DNA from: Pratylenchus scribneri | Lineage: Eukaryota; Nematoda; Chromadorea; Rhabditida; Pratylenchidae | Assembly (NCBI GenBank): GCA_030063045.1 | Contig: JAQSEB010000048.1 | Span: 124,001 to 188,000, forward strand | DNA: 64,000 bases | Direction: 5' to 3' | Part shown: in pieces, positions 26,701 through 39,300 of the stretch | Layout of the letters: each line of letters opens with the position of its first letter | Position numbering within the stretch: the stretch's first letter is position 1 | Translations under genes and position numbers: made by a program | The notes under the pieces: model-generated | What the model was told of the DNA's origin: nothing | The model's input: only the letters and a program-made list of their open reading frames with translations | The model's database searches: none

Positions 26701-27126
26701 TCCTCTATTGTCCATTCCAAGGCAAATAATCATAATGGCTTTTCTGCTGAAGAATGAAAAGCAAATTAATAATTCAGTCGGGAATGAGACTCATCAGTCC
26801 GCAGGTACGTGTCATGGACTAGTTTGATTCAGAATGTTCAAAAAAATGTTAAAAACTTTCCAAAAGAAATTTTATTGTTTGAGGATCGAATCCCTACATA
26901 AATGTGGATGCGCATATCCGATAAACAATTAAAAATAATACCATTAATTTTAAATCTATTTTTTTAAAATTAAATCGAAAGCTCTTAAACTTTAAAAATA
27001 TATAACGAATTTCAAATTTTTTTTTTATATTATATAAAATTAATCAACAAAATAAAAAATAATCTGATAAAATCACAATCAAGGAGGAAATGGGCGCACA
27101 AAACAAAGGAAAACAAATTCACTGTT
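23707..27126. other. Gene-poor AT-rich region
   Basis: The region contains one more SINE-like repeat (23920-24152) and scattered AT-rich sequence. Short open frames here lack protein-like composition and splice-consistent continuation. I see no RNA gene. Confidence 0.4.
23920..24152 (+). repeat. Dispersed SINE-like repeat copy
   Basis: The order is CCTTTCATAGAAGGAGAAAG, CTCTGTTTGCTTCCCATAAA, TTTTCCCATTAAAATGGGTA, then GGAACGGGGAGAATTCCGG AGCTCCCC. It closely matches 22160-22450. Confidence 0.6.
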
Positions 27127-30100
27127 CTATCTTTTTATTTCATTTCTATCAAATTCATCATAATCAGCCAATATTTCGGCCATTTTCTCCTTCAACCAAT
27201 TGAATATGTGAATTGGAATTGGCCCATCTAATTTTCTTGGTGTAAAAAATTTGTTTTTAGGATCGTTTGGCATTGTTTGGAGTCGAAAATCCAATTGCTG
27301 ATCTTTGTTTGAATGAATTTCCAATTTGTAATTGTAGTTGAGGCCTTTGACCAATTTTTGGCAAATTATCGCTGACTTAAAATGTGATTTTTGAATTATA
27401 AAAGGAATTAATAATTCTTCACTTAGTTTATAATTTATATTGATAAATTAAATTTTATTAACCATTTATAAAATGATCTAATAAAAATGATTAAAAATTA
27501 AAATTAAAAGAATAATGATCTTAAATTTTATACCCCATTTTTCCTAGAATTTTCCACTAAAAAACGAGCATATGTGGGGTGTTTGAAGGATGTAGAATTC
27601 GAAATAAGCATTGGTTTTTCACTAATTGAATTGGCTGAACTATTCTCGGTTCACAAATCGGTTTGGAAAAATTTTTTGGTTGCGAGTCGATTAGAATTAG
27701 GTGATAGCTCATTCGAAACAGTTTGAAAAAAAATATATCGATTTTTGAAAAGAGGAAGTTGTGTCAGTCAAGGTGGCAATTTAAGCGTAACTATGAATTT
27801 TATTTTTTTTTGGCACAATTAATGATATTGGGCTAATTTAAGTTCAGCCGTAAGCCTAGCTCAAATCTAAATTGTAGCCTTTGACTAAGTTCTAATCCTA
27901 GCATTACCGTTAACTTTTTTTGAGTTAGATTCATGCTCAAATTCATCGAGATATGTGAATCGAGCTAAAATTTGCCTTTTATTTCGCACGTTCAATTTTT
28001 CCAAAAAGTTTATGAACAAATAATAATAAAAACTAATGCTAAATTCTGATTTCCCATCATCCCAAAAAAATATTACCTATTTTTAGCGAATTTTGAAAAA
28101 ATGTGGGGGGGGGGGGGGTGGACAAAAAGTATAAAGTTTTTTTTTGCATTTTAGTGCTCACCTTATTCTCTCCAATTAAGGGGGTAGTCCGTTTATTTTG
28201 CAGCTCATTTGATATTTTACGCATTGCATCAAGCAGTGGATATGCATCCTCAGGCACCACAATTTTAGGAAAATGGAAGAAATGAAGGTCGTTTTTCCGA
28301 AAATTGGTTTGATACTGCATAAATATTTTTATTTAGCTCATTTTTAAAAAAATTTTTAGGATATTTATATGAATTTAATCATTAGTTCAATAGAAATTCC
28401 TTAAATTTTAATGTTGGAAATATAAAAATTCTAACGAGTTGCGGTCCAAAAAAAATATTTTTAAATTTTCAAAAATGAGTTTTTTAAGAGTAATTTTATA
28501 TAATTGGCATGAATATGATATTAATTTTTTAAATCTTACTATATCATATTAATTTATTGCCGATTTTGGCGCTACCCTGAAAGGTCCGGAGCCAAAATGT
28601 TGTTGATTTTAATGTTTTTAATTTTCCCTATTCTTTTATTTCCATAACTAATAATAATATTAAATATTATGACATACCTGTTTCTGTGTAATTTCAATAA
28701 ATTTTTTGCCACTTTTGCCCCGCTCAAATCTAATCTTGATTTGTCGCTCCCGTGGTTCAACATCTACCCAATAATTCTCTATTTCGCGTCGAATAAGTCT
28801 CTCATGGGCTTTATTGGCTTCTTTTTTGTAGGCAATCAATTCTTTCCCATTAACTGAAATTATCAAATCATTTTTCAAATTATTCCAATCTTCCATACCA
28901 TTATTAAGGTCCAATTGCTTCAATTGACAATTCTTTTGCATTTGTTGATTTGAAGAACTGAAAATATTAGTAATTTGTTAGATATTTGGTTGTGGGCATT
29001 GTTGATAATGCAAAAATGTCAAAACAATTACCGTAAAACTTCTATTAGAAGCCCCGGGGCTTATAAATTTCAGAGACCCTCCAGAGGGGGCTTCTAATAG
29101 AGCGGGGGCTTCAAATAAAGCGGGGGCTTATAAATTTCAGAGAAGAAAAATTGATGAAAATAAAATTTATCGATAGAATTTGCAACAAATCTGAACAAGT
29201 TTTTACAGTCCAAAACATATTTTTACAATATTTTTTAAATTTTTCATTAGATAGATGTTTTTGGTAATTCCAAACATTTTTAGAACATGTTTTAAAATTT
29301 ACAACATTTTTCATCATTCCAAACATGTTTTTGAAGATGTTTTTACGATTCCAACGTGTTTTTTAGATGTTTTTACGATTCCAAACATGTTTTTTTCGAT
29401 GTTTTTACGATTCCAAACATGTTTTTTTCGATGTTTTTACGATTCCAAACATGTTTTCTGCAATTCCAAACATGTTTTCGGCGATTCCAAACATGTTTTT
29501 TTCGATGTTTTTACGATTCCAAACATGTTTTTTTCGATGTTTTTACGATTCCAAACATGTTTTTTCGATGTTTTTACGATTCCAAACATGTTTTTTCGAT
29601 GTTTTTACGATTCCAAACATGTTTTTTCGATGTTTTTACGATTCCAAACATGTTTTTTCGATGTTTTTACGATTCCAAACATGTTTTTTCGATGTTTTTA
29701 CGATTCCAAACATGTTTTCTGCAATTCCAAACATGTTTTCGGCGATTCCAAACATGTTTTTTTCGATGTTTTTACGATTCCAAACATGTTTTTTCGATGT
29801 TTTTACGATTCCAAACATGTTTTTTTCGATGTTTTTACGATTCCAAACATGTTTTTTTCGATGTTTTTACGATTCCAAACATGTTTTCGGCGATTCCAAA
29901 CATGTTTTTTTCGATGTTTTTACGATTCCAAACATGTTTTTTCGATGTTTTTACGATTCCAAACATGTTTTTTCGATGTTTTTACGATTCCAAACATGTT
30001 TTTTCGATGTTTTTACGATTCCAAACATGTTTTTTCGATGTTTTTACGATTCCAAACATGTTTTTTCGATGTTTTTACGATTCCAAACATGTTTTCTGCA

Positions 30101-33100
30101 ATTCCAAACATGTTTTCGGCGATTCCAAACATGTTTTTTTCGATGTTTTTACGATTCCAAACATGTTTTTTCGATGTTTTTACGATTCCAAACATGTTTT
30201 TTTCGATGTTTTTACGATTCCAAACATGTTTTTTTCGATGTTTTTACGATTCCAAACATGTTTTCGGCGATTCCAAACATGTTTTTTTCGATGTTTTTAC
30301 GATTCCAAACATGTTTTTTCGATGTTTTTACGATTCCAAACATGTTTTTTCGATGTTTTTACGATTCCAAACATGTTTTTTTCGATGTTTTTACGATTCC
30401 AAACATGTTTTCTGCAATTCCAAACATGTTTTCGGCGATTCCAAACATATTTTTGGAAATCACAACATGTTTTTCGATTAAAAACATATTTTTATCATTT
30501 AAAACATGTTTGTCGATTTAAAAAAAAATTAGAAAAAAAATTTTTTTTGGGGGGGGGGCTTCAAATAGAGCGGGGGCTTATAATTTTCAGAGACCCTCTA
30601 GAGGGGGCTTCTAAAATAGAGCGGGGGCTTATAATTTTCAGAGACCCTCTAGAGGGGGCTTCTAAAATAGAGCGGGGGCTTCAAATAGAGCGGGGGCTTC
30701 TAATAGAAGTTTTACGGTAGTCACAAAATGCAAAATCTTATGAAATATTTCTTCATCCATACCTTTTCAATATTTCGGCCATTTTCTCCTTCAACCAATT
30801 GAATACATCCATTGGAATTGGCCCATATAATATTTTTGGTTTATGCGATTTGTGGGTTGTTATTGTTTGGAGCTGAAAATCCAATTGTTTTGATATTGGT
30901 GAAATGCTGATATCCAATTTGTAATCGTAGAGAAGGCCACCTCTGATTATTTGACGACAAATTGGTGTCTTAAAAATAAAAATAAATGTTTTCTTTAAAA
31001 ATGAGCAATTTTATCCTATTTCTCGTTTTTTTTAATGTTTTCACCCGATCCATTATTAATACCGGCAACTATCTACGGATACTTATCCCAGGGATTTATC
31101 TCAGATGTGCGGATTATCTTCAGCTAGTTAGAATTGTGAACACCAGCATCAGATATAAGTATCATCTCACGTCCCTAATGACCATACTGTGCTGAGGTCG
31201 GAGCTATCCCCCGGGTTGTAGTATTTGAAAATTTTGAAAGTGGGTAGTATTGGGGGCCGGAGAATTGAAAAATTTTATCAATATTTTACCTATTACTACC
31301 CATTTTTTGCATTTTTTCCTCATAAAAATGAGTAAAAATCATAAATATTTTCTTCTGCGGCGCCTATCGGCACCGCAGTATTTTTTTTTGAAGGGTTTTT
31401 CAAAAACTACCCACTTTTTTTTCAAAAAAGGTACTTTGTCGATGGGTAGTATGGGATTATTAAAAAAAATTTTCGACCATTTTTAAGTGGGTAGTACCCG
31501 ACCCAACCGTCCCCCCCCCCCCCAAGCGCATGTATGCTAATGATAATGACCCTAACCCTAATCCTAAAGATTTAAAGAGGGATTCTTTAATATTTCCCCT
31601 CAACAACAAAAAAATGGGATACAAACACAAGTATCAGAATTTCTTTCTTCCATATGAATTAGTTAGATAATTTAAAAATACAAGATATACATTAAACATT
31701 TAATTCTTGGTGAATGTAATATTCGAACTTACCGCTGGAGGGATGTCATCAGGAATTTGAAGATTTGGGAACTTTTCCTCCAGATCATTTGAAAGGGCGT
31801 GCATTGTATCGAGTAGACGTTGTGCATCATTTGGCATTGGAATAGGTGGAAAATAAATGCATCTGTTGTTGCCTTCTCCAATCGAAGAATCCAATTTGTC
31901 AAATTTCTACAGAATTTATTATTTTAATAATTAAATTAATTGGTTTCGTTTTTTTATCAGAAAAATGTTCGCCAAAATGTGTTTTCGTTAATGTTTGTCA
32001 AAATGTGTTTTAGTTAATTTAATATTTGCCACAAAAATTGTAGTTAATGTTCGCCAAAATGTGTTTTCGTTAATATTTGGCAAAATGTGTTTTATATGTT
32101 TCATTCTGGAAATTTATAATTATATATTATATGATATTAATTCCGGAATTATGTTTATTTTCAGTGTTTAATTTTGTGCTATTTCTTAGAGTAAGCAATT
32201 TTATTATAATGCGTCCTCTATTTTTCTTTTATCTATCTCCTTTTATAATGAATTTTTCATTATTTGATTGAAATTGAATTGAAGAAACATGAAATTATAA
32301 TTATCATTCCTAACCTGCACTATTTGAATGGATTCTTCATCCCGTTTATTTCGCTTCAATTCAATTGTAATTTGTCTATGACTATCTTGCTTTTCATTAC
32401 GGATATTAACAATGAAATCTAATGTTTCTTGTCGTAATATTTCCCATTGCTCTTTATTGGTTTCTTCGGAATTTGTCACAAAATTCTGTTGGAATGAATC
32501 TGAATAAATGATAAAATTTTTAAGAATGGATTAAATAGAGAAAATTCGATTAGGAAAAATTACTATCTCTCATTTCAGAAATCCATTTTGGAAGTGGTGA
32601 TGGAGGCGGTCCAATTTGTTGGCTCCCATCAAATTCCGCCAACATTTTTGCCATTAGATAGCGCAATAAGGGAAGCAATTGGATTGGTGCATAGAAATAC
32701 TTTGGTTTATGCGATGGATTTGCAGCAGTTGTAATTGATTCCATTCTAAATTCCAATAGGCCATTGAATGAATGAATTCCGATTCCATAATCGTAAAGGA
32801 CATCACCTCTAATTCTAATGAATATGGAAGACTTTGGAGGCTGAAAATAATTATAAATTAATGTACAACTACGAACTACCAGTAATCCAAAATAAAATTC
32901 GGGCTCTTAAATTATTTAATTTATATTATTCCAAGGCATTTGTCCATTTTTATTATATTTTTCATTGGGTTAATGTTGATTTTATTATATTTGTGTTTTC
33001 TCCTAAATATTTGATATTCTAAAATAAAACAAAAATATTAAATATTTCGTATTGAATCTTATTTGCTTTATAAAATGTGTAAATGATGTTTGCGAACCTG

Positions 33101-35614
33101 ATCCAAGTTAACAATTTTGTTCATTAATTCATCCATTCCATTGACTAATGAATATGCATCTTCGGGCACAAAAATACGTACGAATCTGTGGTCGGTGAAA
33201 AATAACTATATTTTAGAAAATTTTAAAATTTGTTTAATGTATAATAAATACCCGAGTGATTAAAAGGATCCATTTGTAATTGTAATTTTTCAATTGATTC
33301 ATTTTAATCATTAACATCCTTTTTTCATTTTGTCCTTTATATTCTTCCAAATATTCCAATTTTTCAACATGTATTGTTTCAACTATAACGACCTCGTTTT
33401 TTGTTGAATTTGATCTGGAAAAAAGAATTTCATTATTTTAATTCTTATCTATCATATAATTAGAGGATATATTATATATTATTTATATTAAATTCTTAAA
33501 TAAATTTAATTACTTTAATAAATCAGATTTTGTTCCTTGCTTCTCCATTGCATCATGTGCTTGGCCTAATTTATGGGATGAAGAAGAGATCATCAACTGA
33601 AAATAACGAATTTTATAGTAAAAATAAAAAAAATTCGGATATTATTTATTTATGATATTTTACTACTAGGTTCGAATTTGAACCTTGGGGAATGGAAATT
33701 TATATTTTTACGAACCAATATTTCGGCCATTTGATCCTGTAACCAATAGAACACATCGATTGGAATTTGGCCACATAATTTCACCGGTATAAATATAAAC
33801 ATTTTTCCACTTTCACTGGGTATAAAATTTTCATTGAAGAATGTTTGAAGATTAAAATTCAATTGTTTGTTTTGTTGGCTTGAAAGAATGTCCAATTTAT
33901 AGTCGTAATTAAGTCCTCTGATCAATTGATGGCAAATAATTGATGACTTAAATTATAAGTGTGGATTTTATTTTAAATTGATGTGAATACTTGATTATGG
34001 CTAATTGGTGGTTGTTTCTGTAAATCATTGGCCATTGTTCGCATAGCATCCAACAAAGGTTGGACATCTTCGATGTGAATATGTTTAAAATAAAAGTACT
34101 GATATTTATTGTCATTATCTTTCTTTATTTTTGACTTAATATCAAATCTCTGTAGATATTTTAAAATTAACAAAAAAAAGAATTGTATAAACCTGTGTTA
34201 TTTGAATGAATTCTGTGCCAGTTGTTCCTCGCCGGTACTCAATTTGTATCTTCCTATTCAGCAGTTCATCATCAACTTTATAGTCCAATGTGTCGCGATA
34301 AAATATTGTCTCTTGTGATTTATTGGCGTCTTCAGCAACAGTTTCATTATTAACTGAATGAAATTGTTTAAACTTTAAAATGATGCAAATTGATATTAAT
34401 TTAAAAAAAAAAACCTTCTTTCAATATCCATTTTGGGAGTGGCAGTGGCGGTTCAATTTGTTGGCTTCCATCAAATTCCGCCAATAATTTTGCCATTCGA
34501 TCGCGTAGCAAAGGAAACAATCGAATTGATAAAGAAAATGGCAAACTTTTTTGAGAATGTTTTTCGGTTGATTGCATTGTAAAAATCAATTTGCTAAATT
34601 TGTCTCGGTTGATTTCCAATTTGTAATCGAAATAAAGACAATCATTTATTAATTCTTGGCAAATTGGATGCTGTAAAATTTGGGATTATAATAAAATGTT
34701 AATATTTTTAGCCTATATATTGTTGGAATTTATATCAAATCAATAGAAATATGAACCAAAAACCAACTTTTAATACTTTTAATTTGATCATAAAACCTTA
34801 AATCGATTGACTCAACTCTATCGAATGGTTAAGATTTATAGTGTCTAAGACCGAGCATCAGAATTATAAACTTTCGTCGAAAAACTTTTCCTTTTATAAT
34901 TTATTCAAAATACAAACATTGTTTTCGTGGTCAGCAAGTTTATTCATCAATGAATCCATTCCTTTGATCAATAAATATGCATCTTTTGGTACTGCAATGC
35001 TCGGAAAGGTATAATTTGCAAAGGGGTGCTTTTAATTAAAAAATGTAAAAAAACATATGTAAATGAATATACCTTTTGACAAATATGAATCCATTTGTTT
35101 CCATTCTTCTTCTCATGTACTATTTTTATCATCAAAATTTGTAATTGCCTTCCCAATGTAAATTCCAATGTTTCGATTCCCAATGTCGAAAATTTATTGA
35201 TGTTTTCTTTTCCTTGTCTTGATTTAATCAAATTGATGAAAATTGTAAAATTTTTACCGTAAATTATTTAATGAAAAATCCACTTTTGTTCGGTGTTTTT
35301 GTGTTGCAAAATCATTCGGCGTTTTTCCCACTGTACAAAATGGAGAAGATGAGGAAAGATTCAACTGGAAAATAAAAATATTTTGTTTGGAGAATTTATT
35401 TCTGTGATTTTATTAATTGAATTATAAAATAAACCTGTTGTTTTTGAATAGGTAAATTTGTGATTTTTCCACCACTTTCTTGTAGAAATTTGCAAAATGC
35501 GCGGCCAGAGTTATTAAGAAATGATGAACGGTGGAATCGCAGAAAATAACCATTGATGTATAGTTTGCAATTTGAAAAATTTTGGGCCAATATTAATAGC
35601 CTTCTCTTTTCCAT
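27127..35614 (-). CDS. Five-module tandem-repeat protein, possible PUR-like fold, 18 exons (1075 aa)
   Basis: Minus-strand exons 35435-35614, 35258-35364, 35073-35217, 34918-35028, 34415-34670, 34193-34353, 33991-34149, 33716-33946, 33514-33596, 33252-33414, 33098-33205, 32564-32840, 32315-32499, 31733-31906, 30763-30968, 28678-28957, 28162-28314 and 27127-27375 join in phase to 1075 residues. After an N-terminal unit, a three-exon module repeats five times. Half A is a pair of strands (for example RKIQIEYRRG ... EFIQITQ) followed by (V)P-x-DA-x-x-L-(I/L)-x-x-M helices. Half B is C-x-x-L-(I/V)-x-x-x-L-x-(Y/F)-DYKL-(E/D)-I strands ending in a helix (DVFYWLQDQMAEIL). Strand-strand-helix halves resemble PUR repeats (Pur-alpha, nucleic-acid binding), but that is an inference from pattern only. 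An adjacent-module duplication history is evident from the exon structure. Confidence 0.7.
29031..30717. mobile_element. TIR-bounded minisatellite element (1687 bp), TA-flanked
   Basis: The left terminus CCGTAAAACTTCTATTAGAAG and the right terminus CTTCTAATAGAAGTTTTACGG are inverse copies, with TA on each outer side (29029-29030 and 30718-30719). This fits a Tc1/mariner-like TA target. Subterminal repeats GAGCGGGGGCTTATAA and AGACCCTCTAGAGGGGGCTTC occur on both sides. The body is a minisatellite. There is no transposase, so the element is non-autonomous. Confidence 0.7.
29340..30450. repeat. Minisatellite of about 31-bp units
   Basis: More than thirty tandem copies of a unit built from TTTTTACGATTCCAAACATG and TTTTTTTCGATG are present, with 30/32-bp length variants and interspersed short variants (TTTTCTGCAATTCCAAACATG, TTTTCGGCGATTCCAAACATG). 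A higher-order pattern of these variants recurs at 29450-29500, 29710-29760 and 30090-30130. Long open frames across it in all three plus frames are a by-product of the repeat. Confidence 0.85.
31198..31520. repeat. Inverted GGGTAGTA repeat with poly-C tract, in an intron
   Basis: The segment contains AAAGTGGGTAGTATTGGG, CTATTACTACCCATTTTTTG, AACTACCCACTTTTTTT and AAGTGGGTAGTACCCGACC, that is, several copies of the same word in both orientations. A run of about 14 C follows. It looks like a degenerate foldback or MITE in the intron between exons 31733-31906 and 30763-30968. No target duplication is evident. Confidence 0.4.
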
Positions 35615-36374
35615 ATTTCTGAAATTGTTAAATAAAATTTCTAAAAAATATGCTTTAAAATGATAATGATATACAAAGTTAGGAGGACGAAGCGCAATGC
35701 GCAAGCTCAAAAATTAAAAATAAAAATCCTATAAGTTTGATCTTTGATGTCTAACTTTTTATAAAGCTGCGGCTAATGCATCCGTTTTTACCTTCCGTCT
35801 CCGTTTTTTGATAAAAAGACGGACGACCCGGCCACAATCCGTTTTTACCATCCGTCGTCCGGCTCCGTCGTCCGGCGCCGGACGACGGACGCCGGAAAAC
35901 GGAAGGTTGGCTACAATGGACAAAAAACGGAGACGGAAGAAGAAAAAGAAAAACGGACGACGGATGCATTGTAGCCCTAGTGTAAAATAGAGATTTTTTA
36001 AAATATCTGCAATGAAAAAAATGTATTTTATCTTTCTCAGTCAGGTTTCAGGGCAGCAAGCACGAGGCACAACGCACCCAAACCAAATTAGCAAAAAGCA
36101 AATGCACAATTTAGACTAGACCCCTTGGTTTTGGACTGAACTTATTCTCATCTCGGAGTAAAGGATGTTTAATACGGCTTTTGCCAAACTCGGATTTATT
36201 TGGGATGAAGGAGGGAGTTTTTTTGAATTAAAAATCTTATCGGAAAAAGTTTAGAAAAAAGTACAAAATTTTTCGTCCGGAAAAAAGCGAAATTATTTCT
36301 TTCTACTAGCATAGCAAACTAATTGTTAATTGAATTGTTTAAAGAAATATCAACAAAAGTTAATTATTAGAAAA
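35615..36374. promoter_or_regulatory. Divergent promoter region, contains a foldback element
   Basis: A 760-bp gap separates the divergent starts of the tandem-module gene and the KAT6-like gene. It should hold both promoters. About 220 bp of it is the foldback element at 35766-35985. No clear TATA box is seen. Confidence 0.4.
35766..35985. repeat. Foldback (palindromic) MITE-like element
   Basis: The two halves are near-inverse. The left has GGCTAATGCATCCG, CCTTCCGTCTCCGTTTTTTG and CGGACGACC. The right has GGTTGGCTACAATG, CAAAAAACGGAGACGGAAGA and CGGACGACGGATGCATTGTA. The centre is a perfect palindrome, CGTCGTCCGGCGCCGGACGACG. The whole could extrude as a large hairpin. It is strongly GC-richer than its surroundings. 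Confidence 0.65.
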
Positions 36375-39300
36375 ATGAGAACATCAGCCGCAGAAGAACA
36401 CAGCAAAAAAAGAAAATCAACAACAACAACTCCAACTGCTAAAAATGTGCCAGACTCACCAATCAGGTTTTTTGCTAAATGGAAATGCAATCTAAAATAT
36501 CTTTTAAGAACTAGAAGTCAACACTCAAATATAAAATCGGATTCCAAAGTGGTGAAAGTAGAGTCAACTGAGAAGGAAGAAAAAGAAACAACAAACATAA
36601 TGAAATCATTGAGGTCAACCAGCAGAAGACGGAACCAATCACAACCGGCAAAACTCACAAAAAATGAAGAAGTTACTGAAGTAATAACTCCATCGACGGA
36701 TCACAACAGCATCCAAGCAATCTGTTCACCACGGAAAACTCGCTCAGTTCGACGTCGACAGGTAAACCGAAATTAATTAAAATTAATGTTCAAAACTAAT
36801 TTTTAAAGGAAGTTGAAGGCGATTTTGAAGGTCAACTCAAATGCCTCCATTGTCATGCATTCGAACCGCTGGATAATCTAAAGTTTATTTTTAAATAATA
36901 GGTAATCCTTACGAATTGGGGTCCCAAAAAAAATTTTTTTTTAATTTTTCAAAAATTGATTTCCGGGGGTTTTTTGGGGTGCTGAACACGAATCTGACAT
37001 CCATTTTGCCATATCTTACCGTCTTGGTAAGATAATGCCGACTTTTACCAAGAAAATGCCGACTTTAAAAAAATAAGCCAAAAAGTGCTTTTAAGTAAAT
37101 AGCAATTATTTATTGCAACAAAAATGCATGAAATGTTAATATTCAGAGAAAAAACAATGAAAAATTGTTACAAAAGTGCATGAAATGTTAACATGCAAAC
37201 ATAAAATTAAGCATTGACAGGGTAAAAATGTGCAATTTGTGCCAAAATGTTATTGAATGAATCGATGGTCTTTTTTCCGAAGATTTGGCGCCACATGAAC
37301 TCATCAAGGTACCCAAGCAGCATCTCTTCCGTGGTACCACACATTTCCTTATTCTTTTTCTTGGCGTTCTTCCAAAATCTATTTTTTAATTTTTAATTAA
37401 CAAGCAAGAGAAAAAAGACCCCTACCCCTCCACGTGGTTAGTGTGGGCCCCCGTAATGGGGTCCACGAAGTTGGCACTGTGGTTCACACTTTCGTGTTGG
37501 TATGGTGGATTGACCGGAATGTTAATAAGGTGGCTGGGTGGTGGGTCAATTCCGGCATTGTTATTGACGTAAGCGGAAAAGCGGTCACTGTGGATCATTG
37601 TGCCGGGTGCAATATATTGAGTGATAAGGGGGAAAAGCGTGCCTTGAGTTTTATCATTCACAAAACGAAGAATCCCCAATTTTTGATGCACGTCGTACAT
37701 TCCAAAGACCCAGCGCTCATCAACCTGCCTCCCTCGATGATACTTCCTCTTCGACATTAGGGATTCATCTTAATAGCAGCTCATTTTTCAGATTACCAAA
37801 TATATTTTATACCAATTTGCACCACTCTCCCAACCCCTCCCAAAATAATAGGGTTTTCCAATAATGTTCGTGAACAAATTTCGCGCAAATAATTGTTCCA
37901 ATTAATAACATGGGGTTCAGAAATGTCACAAAGGGATAATTGAAGATGATGTTGTGCCCCATGAGCCCAGAGGTAAACGAACAAAACAAATTTCCTCGGT
38001 GCAATATTACTATTTTCCAAAAACGATCCTAAATAAGGGTAACAAAAGTAACTCGCTTAAAAGGAAGATGATAAAACACCATGTCTGATCGATAATTTTT
38101 TGTTTTTGTGAACAGGGCATCTCCATATTGTATCATCACCGCCACTGCGCCTGCGTTTTCCCGTTTTAATTTCGGTCATTTGCCTAACACATAATGGATG
38201 AGTGCACATTGGTGGCCCAGAGAGAATTCCTCGATCTCGAAGAAATTGAATTGCATTTTCAGAGGTGTTAATATGCTCAATTAATTCGAAAAAATTCATT
38301 TTTCACTCTAAAATTTCAAAAAAAATCATTTTTTAAAGTCGGCATTTTCTTGGTAAAAGTCGGCATTATCTTACCAAGACGGTAAGATATGGCAAAATGG
38401 ATGTCAGATTCGTGTTCAGCACCCCAAAAAACCCCCGGAAATCAATTTTTGAAAAATTAAAAAAAAAATTTTTTTGGGACCCCAATTCGTAAGGATTACC
38501 AAATAATAAGTAAATTTGGGTATGATTTTATTTTAAGAAAATGTCCAAAATGTATGTCGCCATTTCATTTGATGAAATGTTTGAAATTTACGCCCGAAAC
38601 TCTTGAATATTTGGATGCCAACCCAAATCGTTGGGCATGTCCTCGATGCATTTGTTGTGCAGCAAAAAATTGTGGCGAGGTTTTTCTCTTATTTACTGAT
38701 GTAATTCCTGCTGAATATTTTACAGTTCATTGCTGGTCCAAATCGTCAATGCGCTCGATGTTCGCGTGCTTGGCATGTTGATTGTGTGAAGAAGAATTGT
38801 GACCCGGGAGAATTTCCATTCACCGAATGGTTTTGTCAAACTTGCACGGTTCGTTTTCAAATAAATGATTAATGCTTTAAGATTAGATGAAAGCATAATT
38901 AATAATACAAAAAGTCTATTTTTAAAAGAAATAAAAAGTGAGATGGGCATTGGGCATTAATCATACATTGACTCTCATAAAAAAGACTGAATAATTAGAA
39001 CAGGATTGTTTGGTGAGATCTGGTTACGCCATTGATTAGGGTTAAGAGTTAGGAGGTTTAGATTCATAAAAGATGAAAACTTATCTCGCATATTAGTTTA
39101 GACTTTGCCTAAAATAACTTTTTAGAAATTTACGGACGCTAAAAATCGCCCCGCATTTCTATAAACAATTTACCCAGCCCAGAAAGTAGATACTAAAAAT
39201 TCCCTTAATTTTCGACTGAAATTGTTGATCATTTTGGAAGAGTGAGCCATCACCCACCATCGGATTATTACTCGGCCTTTATTCTGGCTGGGACCAATAA

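Larger units (their letters stand above)
28958..30762 (-). other. Intron of the tandem-module gene, enlarged by a transposon
   Basis: The intron is 1805 bp between two in-phase exons. The TIR element at 29031-30717 accounts for all but about 115 bp, so the ancestral intron was short like its neighbours. Confidence 0.6.

Noticed and set aside
26785..26815. Hammerhead-ribozyme-like CTGATGAGTC on the minus strand
   Set aside because: The required GAAA after stem II is not in place (TGAA follows) and I could not form stems I and III.
29340..30450. CRISPR-like regular array
   Set aside because: Units are contiguous with no unique spacers, and the setting is an animal genome; it is a minisatellite.
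29255..30720. Three long overlapping plus-strand open frames (up to 454 codons)
   Set aside because: They are the three frames of a minisatellite whose unit lacks stops. The translated text is the same short words shuffled between frames, with no start context or gene structure.
31549..31572. Telomere-like CCCTAACCCTAATCC
   Set aside because: Only two to three imperfect units, and nematode telomeres are usually TTAGGC; likely chance next to a poly-C tract.
37434..37760. Plus-strand 108-codon frame
   Set aside because: Antisense to the third exon of the Merlin transposase, which has clear catalytic motifs.
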